Below are positions 18,879 to 29,526 of a stretch of 52,512 nucleotides of DNA, piece after piece. The notes beneath the pieces were generated by a model. It was not told where the DNA came from and did no database searches. It saw only the letters and a list, made by a program, of their open reading frames with translations. The DNA comes from an uncultured Bacteroidota bacterium (GTDB lineage: Bacteria; Bacteroidota; Bacteroidia; Flavobacteriales; Flavobacteriaceae): positions 1 through 52,512 of the forward strand of contig CACKBL010000013.1 in the NCBI GenBank assembly GCA_902598305.1. Reading direction: 5' to 3'. A program made the position numbers and the translations under genes. The first letter of the stretch is position 1, and the number at the start of each line of letters is the position of its first letter.

Positions 18879-21005
18879 ATGGCAAGAGATTTAAAATATA
18901 CACGGAATATAGGAATTGCAGCTCATATTGATGCTGGCAAAACTACGACCACTGAAAGAATACTTTTTTATACAGGAGTAAGTCATAAAATTGGAGAGGT
19001 ACACGATGGTGCAGCAACTATGGATTGGATGGAACAAGAGCAAGAAAGAGGTATTACAATTACATCCGCAGCAACAACTTGTAGTTGGAAATTTCCTACA
19101 GAACAAGGTAAAAACTTACCTGAATCTCAAGACTTTCACTTTAATATTATAGACACACCAGGTCACGTAGATTTTACTGTTGAAGTAAATAGATCGCTAA
19201 GAGTTTTAGATGGACTAGTTTTTCTTTTTTCAGCAGTTGATGGGGTTGAGCCCCAATCTGAGACTAACTGGAGACTTGCTGATAATTATAAAGTTCCTAG
19301 GATTGGATTCGTAAATAAAATGGATAGGCAAGGGTCAAACTTCCTTGGTGTTTGTCAACAGGTTAAGGATATGCTTAAATCAAACGCTGTTCCAATTGTT
19401 TTAAACATTGGAGATGAAGAAGATTTTAAAGGAATTATTGACCTTGTCAAAAATAGAGCTATTGTTTGGCATGAAGAAAACTTTGGATCTACTTTTGATG
19501 TTGTCGATATTCCAGATAATTTAAAAAATGAAGCAGAAAAACTTAGAGGTGAATTAATTGAAGCTGTTGCAGAATATGATGAAAACCTTCTTGAAAAGTA
19601 TTTTGAAGACCCAAATTCCATTTCAGAAAATGAAATTCATAATGCTCTTAGAGCTGCAACGCAAGAAATGAAAATCATTCCAATGATTTGTGGTTCCTCC
19701 TTTAAAAACAAAGGTGTTCAATTTCTCTTGGATGCTGTTTGTAGATACTTGCCCTCTCCAGAAGACAAAATGGCAATTTCTGGGATTAATCCCAAGACAG
19801 AAAGTGAGTCCCAAAGAAAGCCTTCTAAAGATGAGCCTTTCGCTGCCTTGGCATTTAAAATTGCTACTGATCCTTATGTAGGCAGACTTGCATTTTTTAG
19901 AGCTTATTCTGGAAGATTAGATGCAGGTTCTTATGTTTTAAATAATAGAACAGGTAATAAAGAAAGAATTTCAAGAATTTATCAAATGCATTCTAATAAA
20001 CAAAATTCGATTGAATTCATAGAGGCCGGTGATATTGGAGCTGCTGTTGGGTTTAAAGATATTAAAACAGGAGATACTCTTTCAGATGAAAAGTCTCCAA
20101 TAATTCTGGAAAGTATGGATTTTCCTGACCCAGTTATTGGTATTGCAGTTGAACCTAAGACAAAAGCTGATGTTGATAAACTTGGAATGTCATTAGCAAA
20201 GCTTGCTGAAGAAGACCCAACATTTCAAGTCAAAACCGATGAAGCCTCAGGTCAAACTGTTATCTCTGGAATGGGAGAGTTGCATTTAGACATTATAGTT
20301 GACAGACTAAAACGTGAATTTAAAGTTGAGGTTAATCAAGGAAAACCTCAAGTTCAATACAAGGAAGCATTAACGGCGACAGCTAACCATCGAGAAGTTT
20401 ACAAGAAACAAACTGGTGGTAGAGGAAAGTTTGCCGATATAATTTTTACAATTGAACCTGGTGAAGAATCTAAAACTGGTTTGGAATTCGTCAACGAGAT
20501 TAAAGGCGGTAATGTACCCAAAGAATATATTCCTTCAGTTGAAAAAGGATTCAGAGATTCAATGCTTAATGGACCACTCGCTGGTTTTGAAATAGACTCA
20601 ATGAAGATTACATTGAAAGACGGTTCTTTCCACCCAGTTGATTCAGATTCATTGTCATTTGAACTAGCTGCTAAATTAGGTTTTAAGGAGGCATCAAAAT
20701 CTGCAAAAGCAGTTATTATGGAACCTATTATGAAACTTGAAGTCATCACACCAGAAGAAAATATGGGGGATATTGTTGGTGACTTAAATAGGAGAAGGGG
20801 ACAAGTTAATTCTATGGATGATAGAGCAGGATCAAAAGTTGTCAAAGCAGAAGTTCCATTGTCAGAAATGTTCGGATATGTGACTTCTCTGAGAACTTTG
20901 TCCTCAGGTAGAGCAACATCAACTATGGAATTTTCACATTACGCTGAAACTCCTTCGAGTGTTTCGGAAACAGTAATAGCAGAAATTAAAGGTCAAAGCG
21001 AATAA
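18879..21005 (+). CDS. fusA: Translation elongation factor G
   Basis: 708 residues. EF-G is the GTPase that drives ribosomal translocation. The G domain has the P-loop [20 protein letters not shown], the switch region [22 protein letters not shown] and NKMD. Domains II to V follow, with [10 protein letters not shown] in domain III and [14 protein letters not shown] in domain V. A segment between the switch and DTPGH is longer than in E. coli. tuf does not follow; rpsJ is next after 9 nt, so EF-Tu is encoded elsewhere. Confidence 0.97.
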   Translation: MARDLKYTRNIGIAAHIDAGKTTTTERILFYTGVSHKIGEVHDGAATMDWMEQEQERGITITSAATTCSWKFPTEQGKNLPESQDFHFNIIDTPGHVDFTVEVNRSLRVLDGLVFLFSAVDGVEPQSETNWRLADNYKVPRIGFVNKMDRQGSNFLGVCQQVKDMLKSNAVPIVLNIGDEEDFKGIIDLVKNRAIVWHEENFGSTFDVVDIPDNLKNEAEKLRGELIEAVAEYDENLLEKYFEDPNSISENEIHNALRAATQEMKIIPMICGSSFKNKGVQFLLDAVCRYLPSPEDKMAISGINPKTESESQRKPSKDEPFAALAFKIATDPYVGRLAFFRAYSGRLDAGSYVLNNRTGNKERISRIYQMHSNKQNSIEFIEAGDIGAAVGFKDIKTGDTLSDEKSPIILESMDFPDPVIGIAVEPKTKADVDKLGMSLAKLAEEDPTFQVKTDEASGQTVISGMGELHLDIIVDRLKREFKVEVNQGKPQVQYKEALTATANHREVYKKQTGGRGKFADIIFTIEPGEESKTGLEFVNEIKGGNVPKEYIPSVEKGFRDSMLNGPLAGFEIDSMKITLKDGSFHPVDSDSLSFELAAKLGFKEASKSAKAVIMEPIMKLEVITPEENMGDIVGDLNRRRGQVNSMDDRAGSKVVKAEVPLSEMFGYVTSLRTLSSGRATSTMEFSHYAETPSSVSETVIAEIKGQSE

Positions 21006-21014
21006 AATAAAATT

Positions 21015-21320
21015 ATGAGTCAGAAAATAAGAATTAAATTAAAATCTTACGATTACAATCTTGTAGACAAGTCTGCAGATAAAATCGTTAAGACTGTGAA
21101 GACCACTGGAGCAGTTGTAACTGGTCCTATCCCATTACCAACTCACAAAAAAATATTTACTGTTCTTAGGTCTCCTCATGTAAATAAAAAATCTAGAGAA
21201 CAGTTTAAGTTAAGCTCATACAAAAGGCTTATGGATATTTATAGTTCTTCATCAAAAACTATTGACGCACTTATGAAATTAGAATTACCAAGTGGTGTTG
21301 AAGTCGAAATTAAAGTTTAA
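21015..21320 (+). CDS. rpsJ: 30S ribosomal protein S10
   Basis: 101 residues with the S10 hallmark segments [40 protein letters not shown] and [14 protein letters not shown]. It belongs to the 30S head and is also the NusE partner in antitermination. It is the first gene of the S10 part, 9 nt after fusA, with no separate promoter that I can see. Confidence 0.97.
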   Translation: MSQKIRIKLKSYDYNLVDKSADKIVKTVKTTGAVVTGPIPLPTHKKIFTVLRSPHVNKKSREQFKLSSYKRLMDIYSSSSKTIDALMKLELPSGVEVEIKV

Positions 21321-21324
21321 AAAT

Positions 21325-21942
21325 ATGTCTGGTTTAGTTGGAAAAAAAATAGGTATGACTAGTCTTTTCGATGATGAAGGAAAAAATATTCCTTGCACAA
21401 TAATTGAGGCGGGGCCTTGCATCGTTACCCAGATAAAAAATAATGAGAAAGATGGCTACAAATCCCTACAATTATCATTTGATGAAAAAAAAGATAAATC
21501 AACCAATAAAGCTCTTTCTGGCCATTTTGAAAAAGCCAAAACTTCTCCAAAGAAAAAATCTATGGAATTTACAGGGTTTGATAAAGATTTTAATTTGGGT
21601 GACAAAGTTAACGTAGATTTATTTGAAGAAGGAGAATTCGTTGATGTCTCAAGTATTTCTAAAGGAAAGGGTTTCCAGGGAGTTGTAAAACGTCACGGAT
21701 TTAGTGGTGTTGGACAATCTACTCACGGTCAACATAATAGATTGAGAGCTCCTGGCTCAATTGGAGCTGCTTCATATCCTGCGAGAGTTTTTAAAGGGAT
21801 GAAAATGGCTGGAAGAATGGGAGGAAAGAAGGTAAAAGTTTTAAATCTCAAAATTTTTAAAATTTTACCTGAGCAAAATATATTGATAGTTAAAGGAGCA
21901 GTTCCAGGTCATAACAACTCATATCTAAAAATAGAAAAATAA
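21325..21942 (+). CDS. rplC: 50S ribosomal protein L3
   Basis: 205 residues from the ATG giving [17 protein letters not shown], the conserved L3 N-terminus; an upstream in-frame start inside rpsJ is not used. The loop reaching the peptidyl-transferase centre is present ([20 protein letters not shown], then [20 protein letters not shown]). The stop overlaps the rplD start by one base (TAATG), which suggests translational coupling. Confidence 0.96.
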   Translation: MSGLVGKKIGMTSLFDDEGKNIPCTIIEAGPCIVTQIKNNEKDGYKSLQLSFDEKKDKSTNKALSGHFEKAKTSPKKKSMEFTGFDKDFNLGDKVNVDLFEEGEFVDVSSISKGKGFQGVVKRHGFSGVGQSTHGQHNRLRAPGSIGAASYPARVFKGMKMAGRMGGKKVKVLNLKIFKILPEQNILIVKGAVPGHNNSYLKIEK

Positions 21943-22568
21943 TGAACCTGAAAGTGATTGACATAAAAGGTAAGGATACTGGTAGAAAGATTTCTCTTCC
22001 AAATAAAATTTTTAATATTGAACCTAACAATCAAGCTATCTATTTGGATATCAAAGCTCAAATGGCAAACAAAAGGCAAGGCACACATAAAGCAAAAGAG
22101 AGATCAGAAATCACTGGAAGTAATAGAAAAATAAAAAAGCAAAAGGGAACTGGCTCAGCTAGAGCAGGTTCTATTAAAAACCCAATTTTTAGGGGAGGTG
22201 GTAGAGTTTTTGGACCTAGAGTAAGAGATTATTCTGAAAAAATTAACAAAAAACTTAAAAGTATTGCAAGAAAATCAGCCCTCAGTATTAAGGCTAGGTC
22301 AAACTCTATTTTTGTAGTTGAAGAGTTTTCTTTTGATAAACCCACTACTAAGGGTTTAGATCAATTTTTAAAACAATTAAAAATAGACACAAAAAACTCA
22401 CTTGTGATATTTGCTGAGGAAAATAAAAACGTATATTTGTCGTCGCGAAATTTAAAAAAAACTGAAACTGTAATTGCTTGTGAATTAAATACTTATTTAA
22501 TTTCAAAGGCACAAAATTTAGTGTTTTTTGAAAATTCGATTTCTAAATTAGAAAAGCTTTTAATTTGA
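21942..22568 (+). CDS. rplD: 50S ribosomal protein L4
   Basis: 208 residues. The exit-tunnel loop is intact: KKQKGTGSARAGSIKNPIFR, then GGGRVFGPRVRDYSEKINKK. In some bacteria L4 also represses its own operon; nothing here shows whether it does so. It starts in a one-base overlap with rplC, and rplW follows after 4 nt. Confidence 0.96.
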   Translation: MNLKVIDIKGKDTGRKISLPNKIFNIEPNNQAIYLDIKAQMANKRQGTHKAKERSEITGSNRKIKKQKGTGSARAGSIKNPIFRGGGRVFGPRVRDYSEKINKKLKSIARKSALSIKARSNSIFVVEEFSFDKPTTKGLDQFLKQLKIDTKNSLVIFAEENKNVYLSSRNLKKTETVIACELNTYLISKAQNLVFFENSISKLEKLLI

Positions 22569-22572
22569 GCCT

Positions 22573-22863
22573 ATGAACATTATAAAAAAACCAATTGTCT
22601 CTGAAAAAGCAACTAGCATGAATGAATTAGCTAATTGTGTTTCTTTTATTGTTGATTCAAAAGCCAACAAGATTCAAATTAAAAAAGCTATTGAAGACTC
22701 ATATAATGTGACTGTCAAAAAAGTACGAACTATGATATATGCTCCCGAAAGAAAAACTAAGTATACTAAAACTGGTTTGCAAAAAAGTAAGAGTATATCT
22801 TTTAAAAAAGCCATAGTTCAATTAGCGGATGAAGATAACATTGATTTTTATTCTAATATTTAA
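22573..22863 (+). CDS. rplW: 50S ribosomal protein L23
   Basis: 96 residues. L23 lies at the tunnel exit and is a docking site for SRP and trigger factor. Visible family segments are IIKKPIVSEKATSMNELANC and VKKVRTMIYAPERKTKYTKT. It sits between rplD and rplB in the standard S10 order. Confidence 0.95.
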   Translation: MNIIKKPIVSEKATSMNELANCVSFIVDSKANKIQIKKAIEDSYNVTVKKVRTMIYAPERKTKYTKTGLQKSKSISFKKAIVQLADEDNIDFYSNI

Positions 22864-22872
22864 CAATTTCTT

Positions 22873-23700
22873 ATGTCAGTTAAAAAACTTAAACCAATAT
22901 CAAATGCTCAACGATTCAGAGTCGTGAATAATTTTGATATGTTAACAGCTTCCAAGCCTGAAAAGAAATTATTGTCTCCTAGCAAAAGAACTGGAGGAAG
23001 AAATAATAAAGGAAGAATGACAGTAAAACACGTTGGAGGAGGTCACAAAAGACAATACAGGATAATTGATTTTAAAAGAGATAAATACGACACTCCAGGT
23101 GATGTAATGACAATAGAATATGACCCAAATCGTTCTTCATTTATTGCTCTTATCAAGTATCCTGACGGAGAAAAAAGATATATAGTTGCACAAACTGGGC
23201 TTAAAGTTGGTCAAAAGGTTGTTTCAGGAATAAAGAAAGTTAGTCCTGACATAGGAAATGCCATGCCATTATCTTTAATTCCCTTGGGTACAATAATTTC
23301 TTGCATGGAACTAGTTCCTGGTAAAGGAGCTAATATTGCTCGTAGTGCAGGTTCTTTCGCGCAACTTATGGCGAGAGAGGAAAAGTATGCAACTGTAAAA
23401 TTACCATCTGGCGAAACTCGAATGATTTTATCAAAATGTTTCGCTACAATAGGTGCGGTTTCAAACTCCGACCATCAATTGGTTGTTTCTGGCAAAGCTG
23501 GGAGATCAAGGTGGTTGGGCAGAAGACCTAGAACAAGGCCTGTAGCTATGAATCCTGTTGATCATCCAATGGGAGGTGGTGAAGGTAGAGCTTCAGGAGG
23601 ACATCCAAGAAATAAAAATGGTGTTCCTGCTAAAGGTTTTAAAACACGTTCTAGAACTAAAAAAAGTAACAAGTTTATTTTAGAAAGAAAAAAGAAATAA
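22873..23700 (+). CDS. rplB: 50S ribosomal protein L2
   Basis: 275 residues, normal for L2, which supports the peptidyl-transferase centre and bridge B7b. It shows [20 protein letters not shown] and [20 protein letters not shown]. In the loop next to the active site the usual HPHGGGEG reads HPMGGGEG: Met233 replaces the second His, which I take to be the E. coli His229 position. I recall Met here in other Bacteroidota, so it is probably a lineage trait. rpsS follows after 3 nt. Confidence 0.97.
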   Translation: MSVKKLKPISNAQRFRVVNNFDMLTASKPEKKLLSPSKRTGGRNNKGRMTVKHVGGGHKRQYRIIDFKRDKYDTPGDVMTIEYDPNRSSFIALIKYPDGEKRYIVAQTGLKVGQKVVSGIKKVSPDIGNAMPLSLIPLGTIISCMELVPGKGANIARSAGSFAQLMAREEKYATVKLPSGETRMILSKCFATIGAVSNSDHQLVVSGKAGRSRWLGRRPRTRPVAMNPVDHPMGGGEGRASGGHPRNKNGVPAKGFKTRSRTKKSNKFILERKKK

Positions 23701-23703
23701 ATT

Positions 23704-23970
23704 ATGCCAAGATCATTAAAAAAGGGCCCATTTGTAAGACATAGTTTGGAAAAAAAAGTTTCAAACAATGTGGAATCTGGTAAAAAAGAAGTAATTAAAA
23801 CTTGGTCCAGAGCTTCATTAATTACGCCTGATTTCGTTGGGCAAACTATTGGAGTTCACAATGGTAGACAATTTATTCCTGTTTATATTACAGAAAATAT
23901 GGTTGGTCACAAGCTAGGGGAATTTTCTCCTACGAGATCTTTCAGAGGTCATTCAGGAGGTAAAAAATAA
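23704..23970 (+). CDS. rpsS: 30S ribosomal protein S19
   Basis: 88 residues with [38 protein letters not shown] and [20 protein letters not shown], all classic S19. It sits in the 30S head near S13. Gaps are 3 nt upstream and 8 nt downstream. Confidence 0.97.
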   Translation: MPRSLKKGPFVRHSLEKKVSNNVESGKKEVIKTWSRASLITPDFVGQTIGVHNGRQFIPVYITENMVGHKLGEFSPTRSFRGHSGGKK

Positions 23971-23978
23971 ATTTAGAA

Positions 23979-24401
23979 ATGGGAATCAGAAAACGAAATA
24001 AGGCAAATATTTTAAAGGATAAGAAGAAGAAGCTTGCAATTGCTAAGTTAAGGAACTGTCCTATATCCCCGAGGAAAATGAGATCTGTTGCAGATTTGCT
24101 ACGTGGTAAAGAGGTCGGGCAAGCTTTGAATATTTTAAAATTTAATCCAAGACATGCATCAAAATTTTTAGAAAAACTTCTTCTTTCCGCTATTTCCAAT
24201 TGGCAGTCAAAAAATCAAGATGAAAGTATAGAAAGTTCAGATATTTTTGTAAATGAAATTAAAGTTGACGGAGGAAGAATATTAAAAAGACTCCGTCCCG
24301 CTCCACAAGGACGCGCACACCGAATTAGGAAAAGATCTAATCATGTTACAGTAGTACTTGAATCAAATAACGAAAAAAAACAAAATGGGACAAAAAACTA
24401 A
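23979..24401 (+). CDS. rplV: 50S ribosomal protein L22
   Basis: 140 residues. Recognised by [20 protein letters not shown], then [20 protein letters not shown], and the tunnel-lining hairpin [20 protein letters not shown]. The C-terminal tail ([13 protein letters not shown]) overlaps the first 17 bases of rpsC in another frame, a larger overlap than elsewhere in the cluster. Confidence 0.95.
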   Translation: MGIRKRNKANILKDKKKKLAIAKLRNCPISPRKMRSVADLLRGKEVGQALNILKFNPRHASKFLEKLLLSAISNWQSKNQDESIESSDIFVNEIKVDGGRILKRLRPAPQGRAHRIRKRSNHVTVVLESNNEKKQNGTKN

Positions 24402-25098
24402 TCCAATAGGTAATCGTTTAGGGATAATTAGAGGCTGGGATTCCAATTGGTATGGAGGAAGAGATTATGGTGAAAAGTTGGCCGAAGATGAGAAGATTAG
24501 AAAGTACATATTTGTAAGGCTCAACAAGGCGAGTGTTTCTAACGTTATAATTGAAAGAACTTTAAAAATAATTACAATTACAATAACTACGGCTAGACCT
24601 GGTATAATAATTGGTAAGGCAGGGCAGGAAGTTGATAAGTTAAAAGAAGAATTAAAGAAAATAACTGGTAAAGAAGTACAAATAAATATTTTTGAAATTA
24701 AAAGGCCAGAATTAGACGCTAAACTTGTTGGTGCTAGTATCGCAAGACAAATTGAGGCAAGAATTTCTTACAGAAGGGCTATTAAGATGGCAATTGCTGC
24801 TGCAATGAGAATGAATTCTGAAGGTATCAAGGTCCAAATTTCAGGTAGATTAAATGGTGCCGAAATGGCGAGGTCAGAATCATATAAAGAGGGAAGAATT
24901 CCCCTCTCAACATTTAGAGCAGACATTGATTATGCCATGCAAGAAGCCCATACTACCTATGGGAGAATTGGAATAAAAGTTTGGATTATGAAAGGTGAAG
25001 TTTATGGCAAAAGAGAGCTTTCACCGCTAGTTGGGATGAATAAGAAAAACAATCAGCTTAATAAGGGTTTGAATCAAAGGAAAAAAGTCAGAAATTAA
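24385..25098 (+). CDS. rpsC: 30S ribosomal protein S3
   Basis: 237 residues from [20 protein letters not shown], the conserved S3 N-terminus; an in-frame ATG further upstream lies inside rplV and is not needed. The KH-type RNA-binding segment is [20 protein letters not shown], and the C-terminal domain has [21 protein letters not shown]3 helps form the mRNA entry channel. The gene overlaps rplV by 17 bp. Confidence 0.96.
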   Translation: MGQKTNPIGNRLGIIRGWDSNWYGGRDYGEKLAEDEKIRKYIFVRLNKASVSNVIIERTLKIITITITTARPGIIIGKAGQEVDKLKEELKKITGKEVQINIFEIKRPELDAKLVGASIARQIEARISYRRAIKMAIAAAMRMNSEGIKVQISGRLNGAEMARSESYKEGRIPLSTFRADIDYAMQEAHTTYGRIGIKVWIMKGEVYGKRELSPLVGMNKKNNQLNKGLNQRKKVRN

Positions 25099-25101
25099 GA
25101 G

Positions 25102-25533
25102 ATGTTACAACCAAAAAAAACAAAATTCCGTAAAGCTCAAAAGGGAAGAATGAAAGGATTCTCTCAAAGGGGACATAGGCTTTCAAATGGTATGTTTGGT
25201 ATAAAATCATTAGATTCTAAGTTTATAACATCTAGACAAATTGAAGCTGCTAGAATTGCTGCTACAAGATATATGAAGCGTGAAGGTCAGCTTTGGATTA
25301 ACATCTTTCCTGATAAACCTATCACAAAAAAGCCTTTGGAAGTGAGGATGGGAAAAGGTAAAGGAGCTCCTGAATATTTTGTTGCTGTAGTAAGGGCTGG
25401 AAGAATCCTTTTTGAAGTTGCAGGTGTAAGCCATGTCATTGCAAAAGAAGCCCTGAGATTGGCTGCACAAAAGTTACCGGTTAAAACAAAATTTATTATT
25501 TCAAACGATTATAGCGAACAAGAAAAAAAATGA
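25102..25533 (+). CDS. rplP: 50S ribosomal protein L16
   Basis: 143 residues with [40 protein letters not shown] and [21 protein letters not shown]16 lies near the A-site tRNA and the peptidyl-transferase centre. Its last bases overlap the rpmC start in an ATGA arrangement (4 bp). Confidence 0.97.
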   Translation: MLQPKKTKFRKAQKGRMKGFSQRGHRLSNGMFGIKSLDSKFITSRQIEAARIAATRYMKREGQLWINIFPDKPITKKPLEVRMGKGKGAPEYFVAVVRAGRILFEVAGVSHVIAKEALRLAAQKLPVKTKFIISNDYSEQEKK

Positions 25534-25730
25534 AACAATCAGAGATATCAAAGTTAAACTTAAAGGATTTGGATGCAAAAATAATTGAGCTAAAGAAAAA
25601 ATTATTTGACTTAAAAATGTCCAGTTATGTTTCAGAATTAGAAAATCCTGTACTGATAAGAAATACAAGGAGAATTATAGCAAGATTAAAAACTGCTAAA
25701 ACTAAATTAAATAAAGATTTAATTAGCTAA
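25530..25730 (+). CDS. rpmC: 50S ribosomal protein L29
   Basis: 66 residues, two helices, with [20 protein letters not shown]-type sequence at residues 7-27 and [19 protein letters not shown] at the end. L29 is a small tunnel-exit protein next to L23. It overlaps rplP by 4 bp and is followed by rpsQ after one base. Confidence 0.94.
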   Translation: MKQSEISKLNLKDLDAKIIELKKKLFDLKMSSYVSELENPVLIRNTRRIIARLKTAKTKLNKDLIS

Positions 25731-25731
25731 A

Positions 25732-25989
25732 ATGGGAGATAGAAAATTAAGAAAAGAGAGAGTAGGTGTTGTTACAAGTAACAAAATGGAAAACTCTATT
25801 GTTGTTTCGGAAGTCAGACGAGTAAAACATCCAAAATATGGAAAGTTTGTACTTAAAACAAAAAAATATGTTGCTCACGATCATAAAAATGATTGTAAAA
25901 TAGGTGATAAGGTTCGTATAATGGAAGTTAAACCTTTGAGTAAAACAAAGTCATGGAGGCTAATGAAAATTATTGAAAGAGCAAAATAA
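25732..25989 (+). CDS. rpsQ: 30S ribosomal protein S17
   Basis: 85 residues. The OB-fold signature is clear: [40 protein letters not shown] and [20 protein letters not shown]. It binds the 5' domain of 16S rRNA. It abuts rplN with no gap. Confidence 0.96.
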   Translation: MGDRKLRKERVGVVTSNKMENSIVVSEVRRVKHPKYGKFVLKTKKYVAHDHKNDCKIGDKVRIMEVKPLSKTKSWRLMKIIERAK

Positions 25990-26358
25990 ATGTTACATCA
26001 AGAATCAAAATTAAAGGTTGCAGATAACACTGGTGCAAAAGAGGTACTTACTATAAGAGTCCTAGGTGGTACTAAAAAACGATACGCGTCTATTGGTGAT
26101 AAAATTGTTGTAACAATAAAAGAATCTACTCCTTCTGGGACTATGAAAAAAGGCCAGGTGACAAAAGCTGTAGTTGTTAGAACAGTTAAAGAAATTCGAA
26201 GACAGGATGGGTCCTACATCCGTTTTGATGATAATGCCTGCGTTCTATTAAATCCCTCTGGAGAGATGATTGGGACCAGAGTTTTTGGTCCAGTAGCAAG
26301 AGAATTGAGAGATAAAAAATTTATGAAAATTGTTTCCTTAGCACCTGAAGTATTATAA
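25990..26358 (+). CDS. rplN: 50S ribosomal protein L14
   Basis: 122 residues, standard L14. Family segments are [40 protein letters not shown] and [20 protein letters not shown]. It forms part of bridge B8 with L19. It begins directly after the rpsQ stop. Confidence 0.97.
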   Translation: MLHQESKLKVADNTGAKEVLTIRVLGGTKKRYASIGDKIVVTIKESTPSGTMKKGQVTKAVVVRTVKEIRRQDGSYIRFDDNACVLLNPSGEMIGTRVFGPVARELRDKKFMKIVSLAPEVL

Positions 26359-26361
26359 GTT

Positions 26362-26661
26362 ATGAGAAAGTTTAAAATTAAAGTTGGAGATTATGTTAAA
26401 GTAATTGCTGGTTCTAATAAAGGTTCTGAGGGTAAGATAGTAAGCATTATTAAAAAAAGAGAAAAGGTGATTATTGAGGGTTTAAATTTGGTTAAAAAGC
26501 ACATAAAACCAAATTCCAAAAATCCCCAAGGTGGAATTGAGGAAAAAGAATCTCCTATTCATATTTCAAATGTATCTCTTCTAGTTAATAATGTAAATAA
26601 GGAGGAAGCTAAAAAAGAAACAAAATCAAATACTAGAAATAGTAAGAAAAAATCACAATAA
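26362..26661 (+). CDS. rplX: 50S ribosomal protein L24
   Basis: 99 residues with the KOW motif near the start ([20 protein letters not shown]) and [21 protein letters not shown]24 starts 50S assembly. A lysine-rich tail of about 18 residues ([18 protein letters not shown]) lies beyond the usual core. The stop overlaps the rplE start by one base. Confidence 0.95.
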   Translation: MRKFKIKVGDYVKVIAGSNKGSEGKIVSIIKKREKVIIEGLNLVKKHIKPNSKNPQGGIEEKESPIHISNVSLLVNNVNKEEAKKETKSNTRNSKKKSQ

Positions 26662-27212
26662 TGAGTTATATTCCTAGGTTAAAGAACGAGTTCGAAAAAG
26701 TTGTTTCTAAATCATTAATGAATGAGTTTAGTTATAAAAGTACTATGCAAGTTCCTAGAGTCATTAAAATCATATTAAGTAGAGGTGTTGGAGGAGGAGT
26801 TGCTGACAAAAAACTCGTTGAACAGGCAGTTGATGAACTTACCCTAATTTCGGGGCAAAAAGCAGTTCCAACTCTTTCAAAAAAAGATGTTGCTTCCTTC
26901 AAGTTAAGAAAGGGTATGCCAATAGGTGCTAAAGTCACATTAAGAGGTAATAAGATGTTTGAATTTTTAGACAGACTTATTTCGATTGCATTACCTAGAG
27001 TTAGAGATTTTCAGGGTATTAAGCCCGGAGGTTTTGACGGTAGGGGTAATTACACCTTAGGTATAACCGAGCAGATAATTTTCCCTGAAATAGATATTGA
27101 TAAAGTAAATAAAATCTCAGGTATGGATATAACTTTTGTAACTTCTGCTTCCACCGATAATGAAGCAAAGTCTTTATTAAGTTTAATAGGTTTACCATTT
27201 AAAAAGAAATAG
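26661..27212 (+). CDS. rplE: 50S ribosomal protein L5
   Basis: 183 residues. Recognised by [60 protein letters not shown] and [20 protein letters not shown]. It binds 5S rRNA and contacts P-site tRNA. It overlaps rplX by one base and precedes rpsN by one base. Confidence 0.97.
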   Translation: MSYIPRLKNEFEKVVSKSLMNEFSYKSTMQVPRVIKIILSRGVGGGVADKKLVEQAVDELTLISGQKAVPTLSKKDVASFKLRKGMPIGAKVTLRGNKMFEFLDRLISIALPRVRDFQGIKPGGFDGRGNYTLGITEQIIFPEIDIDKVNKISGMDITFVTSASTDNEAKSLLSLIGLPFKKK

Positions 27213-27213
27213 T

Positions 27214-27483
27214 ATGGCAAAAGAGTCAATGAAAGCGCGTGAAATTAAGCGTGCAAAAATTGTTAAGAAATATGAATCTAGAAGAAAAGCTTTGAAAGAG
27301 AAAAAAGATTATTTAGCTCTTCAAAAACTACCAAGAAATGCATCACCAGTTAGATTACATAACCGTTGTAAAATAACTGGAAGACCCAAGGGTTACATAA
27401 GGCAATTCGGGTTATCAAGAGTTACTTTTAGAGAAATGGCTAATAAAGGTTTGATTCCTGGTTTAACAAAAGCAAGCTGGTAA
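27214..27483 (+). CDS. rpsN: 30S ribosomal protein S14, zinc-free type
   Basis: 89 residues, the longer zinc-independent form. The C-terminal region [20 protein letters not shown] has a single Cys and lacks the paired CxxC ligands of the short zinc-binding form. It ends [14 protein letters not shown], as expected. It sits in the head of the 30S subunit, between rplE and rpsH. Confidence 0.96.
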   Translation: MAKESMKAREIKRAKIVKKYESRRKALKEKKDYLALQKLPRNASPVRLHNRCKITGRPKGYIRQFGLSRVTFREMANKGLIPGLTKASW

Positions 27484-27493
27484 AAATTATATT

Positions 27494-27895
27494 ATGAATA
27501 CAGATACAATAGCAGATTATCTTACAAGAATCAGAAATGCATGTCTTGCAAAACACAAGATTGTTGAAATCCCTGCTTCTAATACAAAAAAAGAAATCAC
27601 AAAAATATTATATGACCAAGGTTTTATTTTAAGCTATAAATTTATGGAAACTTCAAACAATCAGGGTGTAATTAAAATTGCTTTAAAATATGATCTCAAA
27701 ACTGGTGAATCAATAATCAGAAAAATAAACCGAATTTCAACGCCTGGATTGAGAAAATATAGTAATGCTAAGAGTATTCCAAGAATTCTAAACGGCTTAG
27801 GAATATCAATTGTTTCGACTTCAATGGGAGTAATGACTGGAAAAGAAGCAAAGAAAAAAAATATTGGTGGAGAGGTAATTTGTTATCTATATTAA
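27494..27895 (+). CDS. rpsH: 30S ribosomal protein S8
   Basis: 133 residues. S8 signatures are [20 protein letters not shown] at the N-terminus and [20 protein letters not shown] with GGEVICYLY at the end. It binds helix 21 of 16S rRNA, and in E. coli it also regulates the spc operon; whether it does so here cannot be seen. Confidence 0.96.
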   Translation: MNTDTIADYLTRIRNACLAKHKIVEIPASNTKKEITKILYDQGFILSYKFMETSNNQGVIKIALKYDLKTGESIIRKINRISTPGLRKYSNAKSIPRILNGLGISIVSTSMGVMTGKEAKKKNIGGEVICYLY

Positions 27896-27904
27896 ATTTT
27901 AAAT

Positions 27905-28447
27905 ATGTCTAGAATAGGAAACAGTCCAATTAAAATACCTGAAGGCGTAAATATAAACCTTCAAAACAACAAGATTATTGTAAGTGGAAAGTTAGGTTCA
28001 TTGGAACTGAATTTCCGTGATATAGATGTTGATATTGAAAACAACTTAATCACCTTAAAAAGAAATTCTGAGACAAATGATGTAAAATCTAAACACGGTT
28101 TGTATAGATCACTAATAAACAATATGGTTACAGGAGTGAGCTCTGGTTTTACTAAGGAGCTCGAGCTTGTGGGTGTTGGTTATCGTGCCTCTGTTCAAGG
28201 TCAGAAATTAGATCTCTCATTGGGTTTTTCACATAACATCTTATTTGAAATAGCACCTGAAGTTAAAATTGAAACAACTTCTGAAAAAGGTAAAAATCCA
28301 ATTATAAAACTATCTTCGCATGATAAGCAATTGCTAGGGTTTGTTGCTGCAAAAATCAGATCTTTTAGAAAACCTGAACCGTACAAGGGTAAAGGTATAA
28401 GGTTTGTAGGAGAACAAGTTAGAAGAAAGGCCGGAAAATCAGCATAA
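27905..28447 (+). CDS. rplF: 50S ribosomal protein L6
   Basis: 180 residues, two related domains. It begins MSRIGNSPIKIPEGVNINLQ and carries the C-terminal signature KPEPYKGKGIRFVGEQVRRK. It lies near the sarcin-ricin loop and the factor-binding site. Gaps are 9 nt on each side. Confidence 0.97.
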   Translation: MSRIGNSPIKIPEGVNINLQNNKIIVSGKLGSLELNFRDIDVDIENNLITLKRNSETNDVKSKHGLYRSLINNMVTGVSSGFTKELELVGVGYRASVQGQKLDLSLGFSHNILFEIAPEVKIETTSEKGKNPIIKLSSHDKQLLGFVAAKIRSFRKPEPYKGKGIRFVGEQVRRKAGKSA

Positions 28448-28456
28448 AACGTTAAA

Positions 28457-28810
28457 ATGAAAACTATAAAAACTAAAAGAAGAGCAAAAATTAGACTGAA
28501 GTTAAAAAAAACTATCAGAGGTAATAGTATTATGCCTCGTTTATCAGTATTTAGAAGTAATAAAAATATTTACGCGCAAATTATTGATGATGCTAAAGGA
28601 AGCACTTTAGTGTCTGCATCTTCCAATAGTAAAGATTTTGATAAGTTTGAAAATAAAATTTCAGCTGCACTACAAGTAGGAAAAATAATTGCAAAAAAAG
28701 CATCCAAAAAAGGAATAAGCTTAGTAAAGTTTGACCGTGGTGGATACTTGTATCATGGAAGAGTAAAGTCTCTTGCTGATGGTGCTAGAGAGGGTGGTCT
28801 TAAATTTTAA
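28457..28810 (+). CDS. rplR: 50S ribosomal protein L18
   Basis: 117 residues with [40 protein letters not shown] and [20 protein letters not shown], the usual L18 end. It binds 5S rRNA together with L5. rpsE follows after 3 nt. Confidence 0.96.
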   Translation: MKTIKTKRRAKIRLKLKKTIRGNSIMPRLSVFRSNKNIYAQIIDDAKGSTLVSASSNSKDFDKFENKISAALQVGKIIAKKASKKGISLVKFDRGGYLYHGRVKSLADGAREGGLKF

Positions 28811-28813
28811 AGT

Positions 28814-29338
28814 ATGTATAAAAATTATAAAAGTATAGAATTTGTTAAACCTGGTGGACTTGATCTTAAAGATAGATTAGTAGCTGTTCAAAGAGTAACA
28901 AAAGTAACCAAAGGTGGGAGAGCTTTTGGTTTTTCTGCAATAGTTGTGGTTGGAGACGAAGACGGAATAGTTGGTCACGGTTTAGGTAAATCTAAGGAAG
29001 TGTCTGAGGCTATTTCTAAGGCTGTGGAAGATGCTAAAAAAAATCTGATTCGAATTTCTCTAAAAAAAGGAACTATCCCTCATGAACAAAATGGAAAATT
29101 TGGAGGTGCTAGAGTATTTGTAAAACCAGCTTCCGAGGGGACAGGTGTCATTGCAGGAGGAGCAGTAAGGGCTGTACTTGAATCAGTTGGGGTTCAAAAT
29201 GTTCTTTCTAAATCTCAAGGATCTTCTAATCCACATAACGTTGTAAAGGCTACATTTGATGCCTTATTAAATTTAAGAAGTCCAGAACAAATTGCTAAAC
29301 AAAGAGGCATTTCTGTGGATAAACTTTTTAACGATTAG
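28814..29338 (+). CDS. rpsE: 30S ribosomal protein S5
   Basis: 174 residues. The N-terminal double-stranded RNA-binding fold has [20 protein letters not shown], and the C-terminal half has [20 protein letters not shown] and [20 protein letters not shown]. It lines the mRNA entry side and affects decoding accuracy. rpmD follows after 4 nt. Confidence 0.97.
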   Translation: MYKNYKSIEFVKPGGLDLKDRLVAVQRVTKVTKGGRAFGFSAIVVVGDEDGIVGHGLGKSKEVSEAISKAVEDAKKNLIRISLKKGTIPHEQNGKFGGARVFVKPASEGTGVIAGGAVRAVLESVGVQNVLSKSQGSSNPHNVVKATFDALLNLRSPEQIAKQRGISVDKLFND

Positions 29339-29342
29339 AATA

Positions 29343-29522
29343 ATGGAAAAAATTAAAATAAAACAGATAAGAAGTAGCATAAAGAACTTAAGAAGTCAGA
29401 AACTCACACTTTTTGCTCTTGGTTTAAGAGGGATTGGTAAGGAAGTAGTTCATCAAAATACACCGAATATTATAGGGATGGTTAAAAAGGTTCACCATTT
29501 AGTAGAAGTAACTAAAGTTTAG
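29343..29522 (+). CDS. rpmD: 50S ribosomal protein L30
   Basis: 59 residues from the ATG giving MEKIKIKQIRSSIKNLRSQK; a longer frame starting inside rpsE adds 17 unrelated residues and is rejected. The segment LFALGLRGIGKEVVHQNTPN and the ending HHLVEVTKV are typical L30. Confidence 0.95.
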   Translation: MEKIKIKQIRSSIKNLRSQKLTLFALGLRGIGKEVVHQNTPNIIGMVKKVHHLVEVTKV

Positions 29523-29526
29523 TTCA

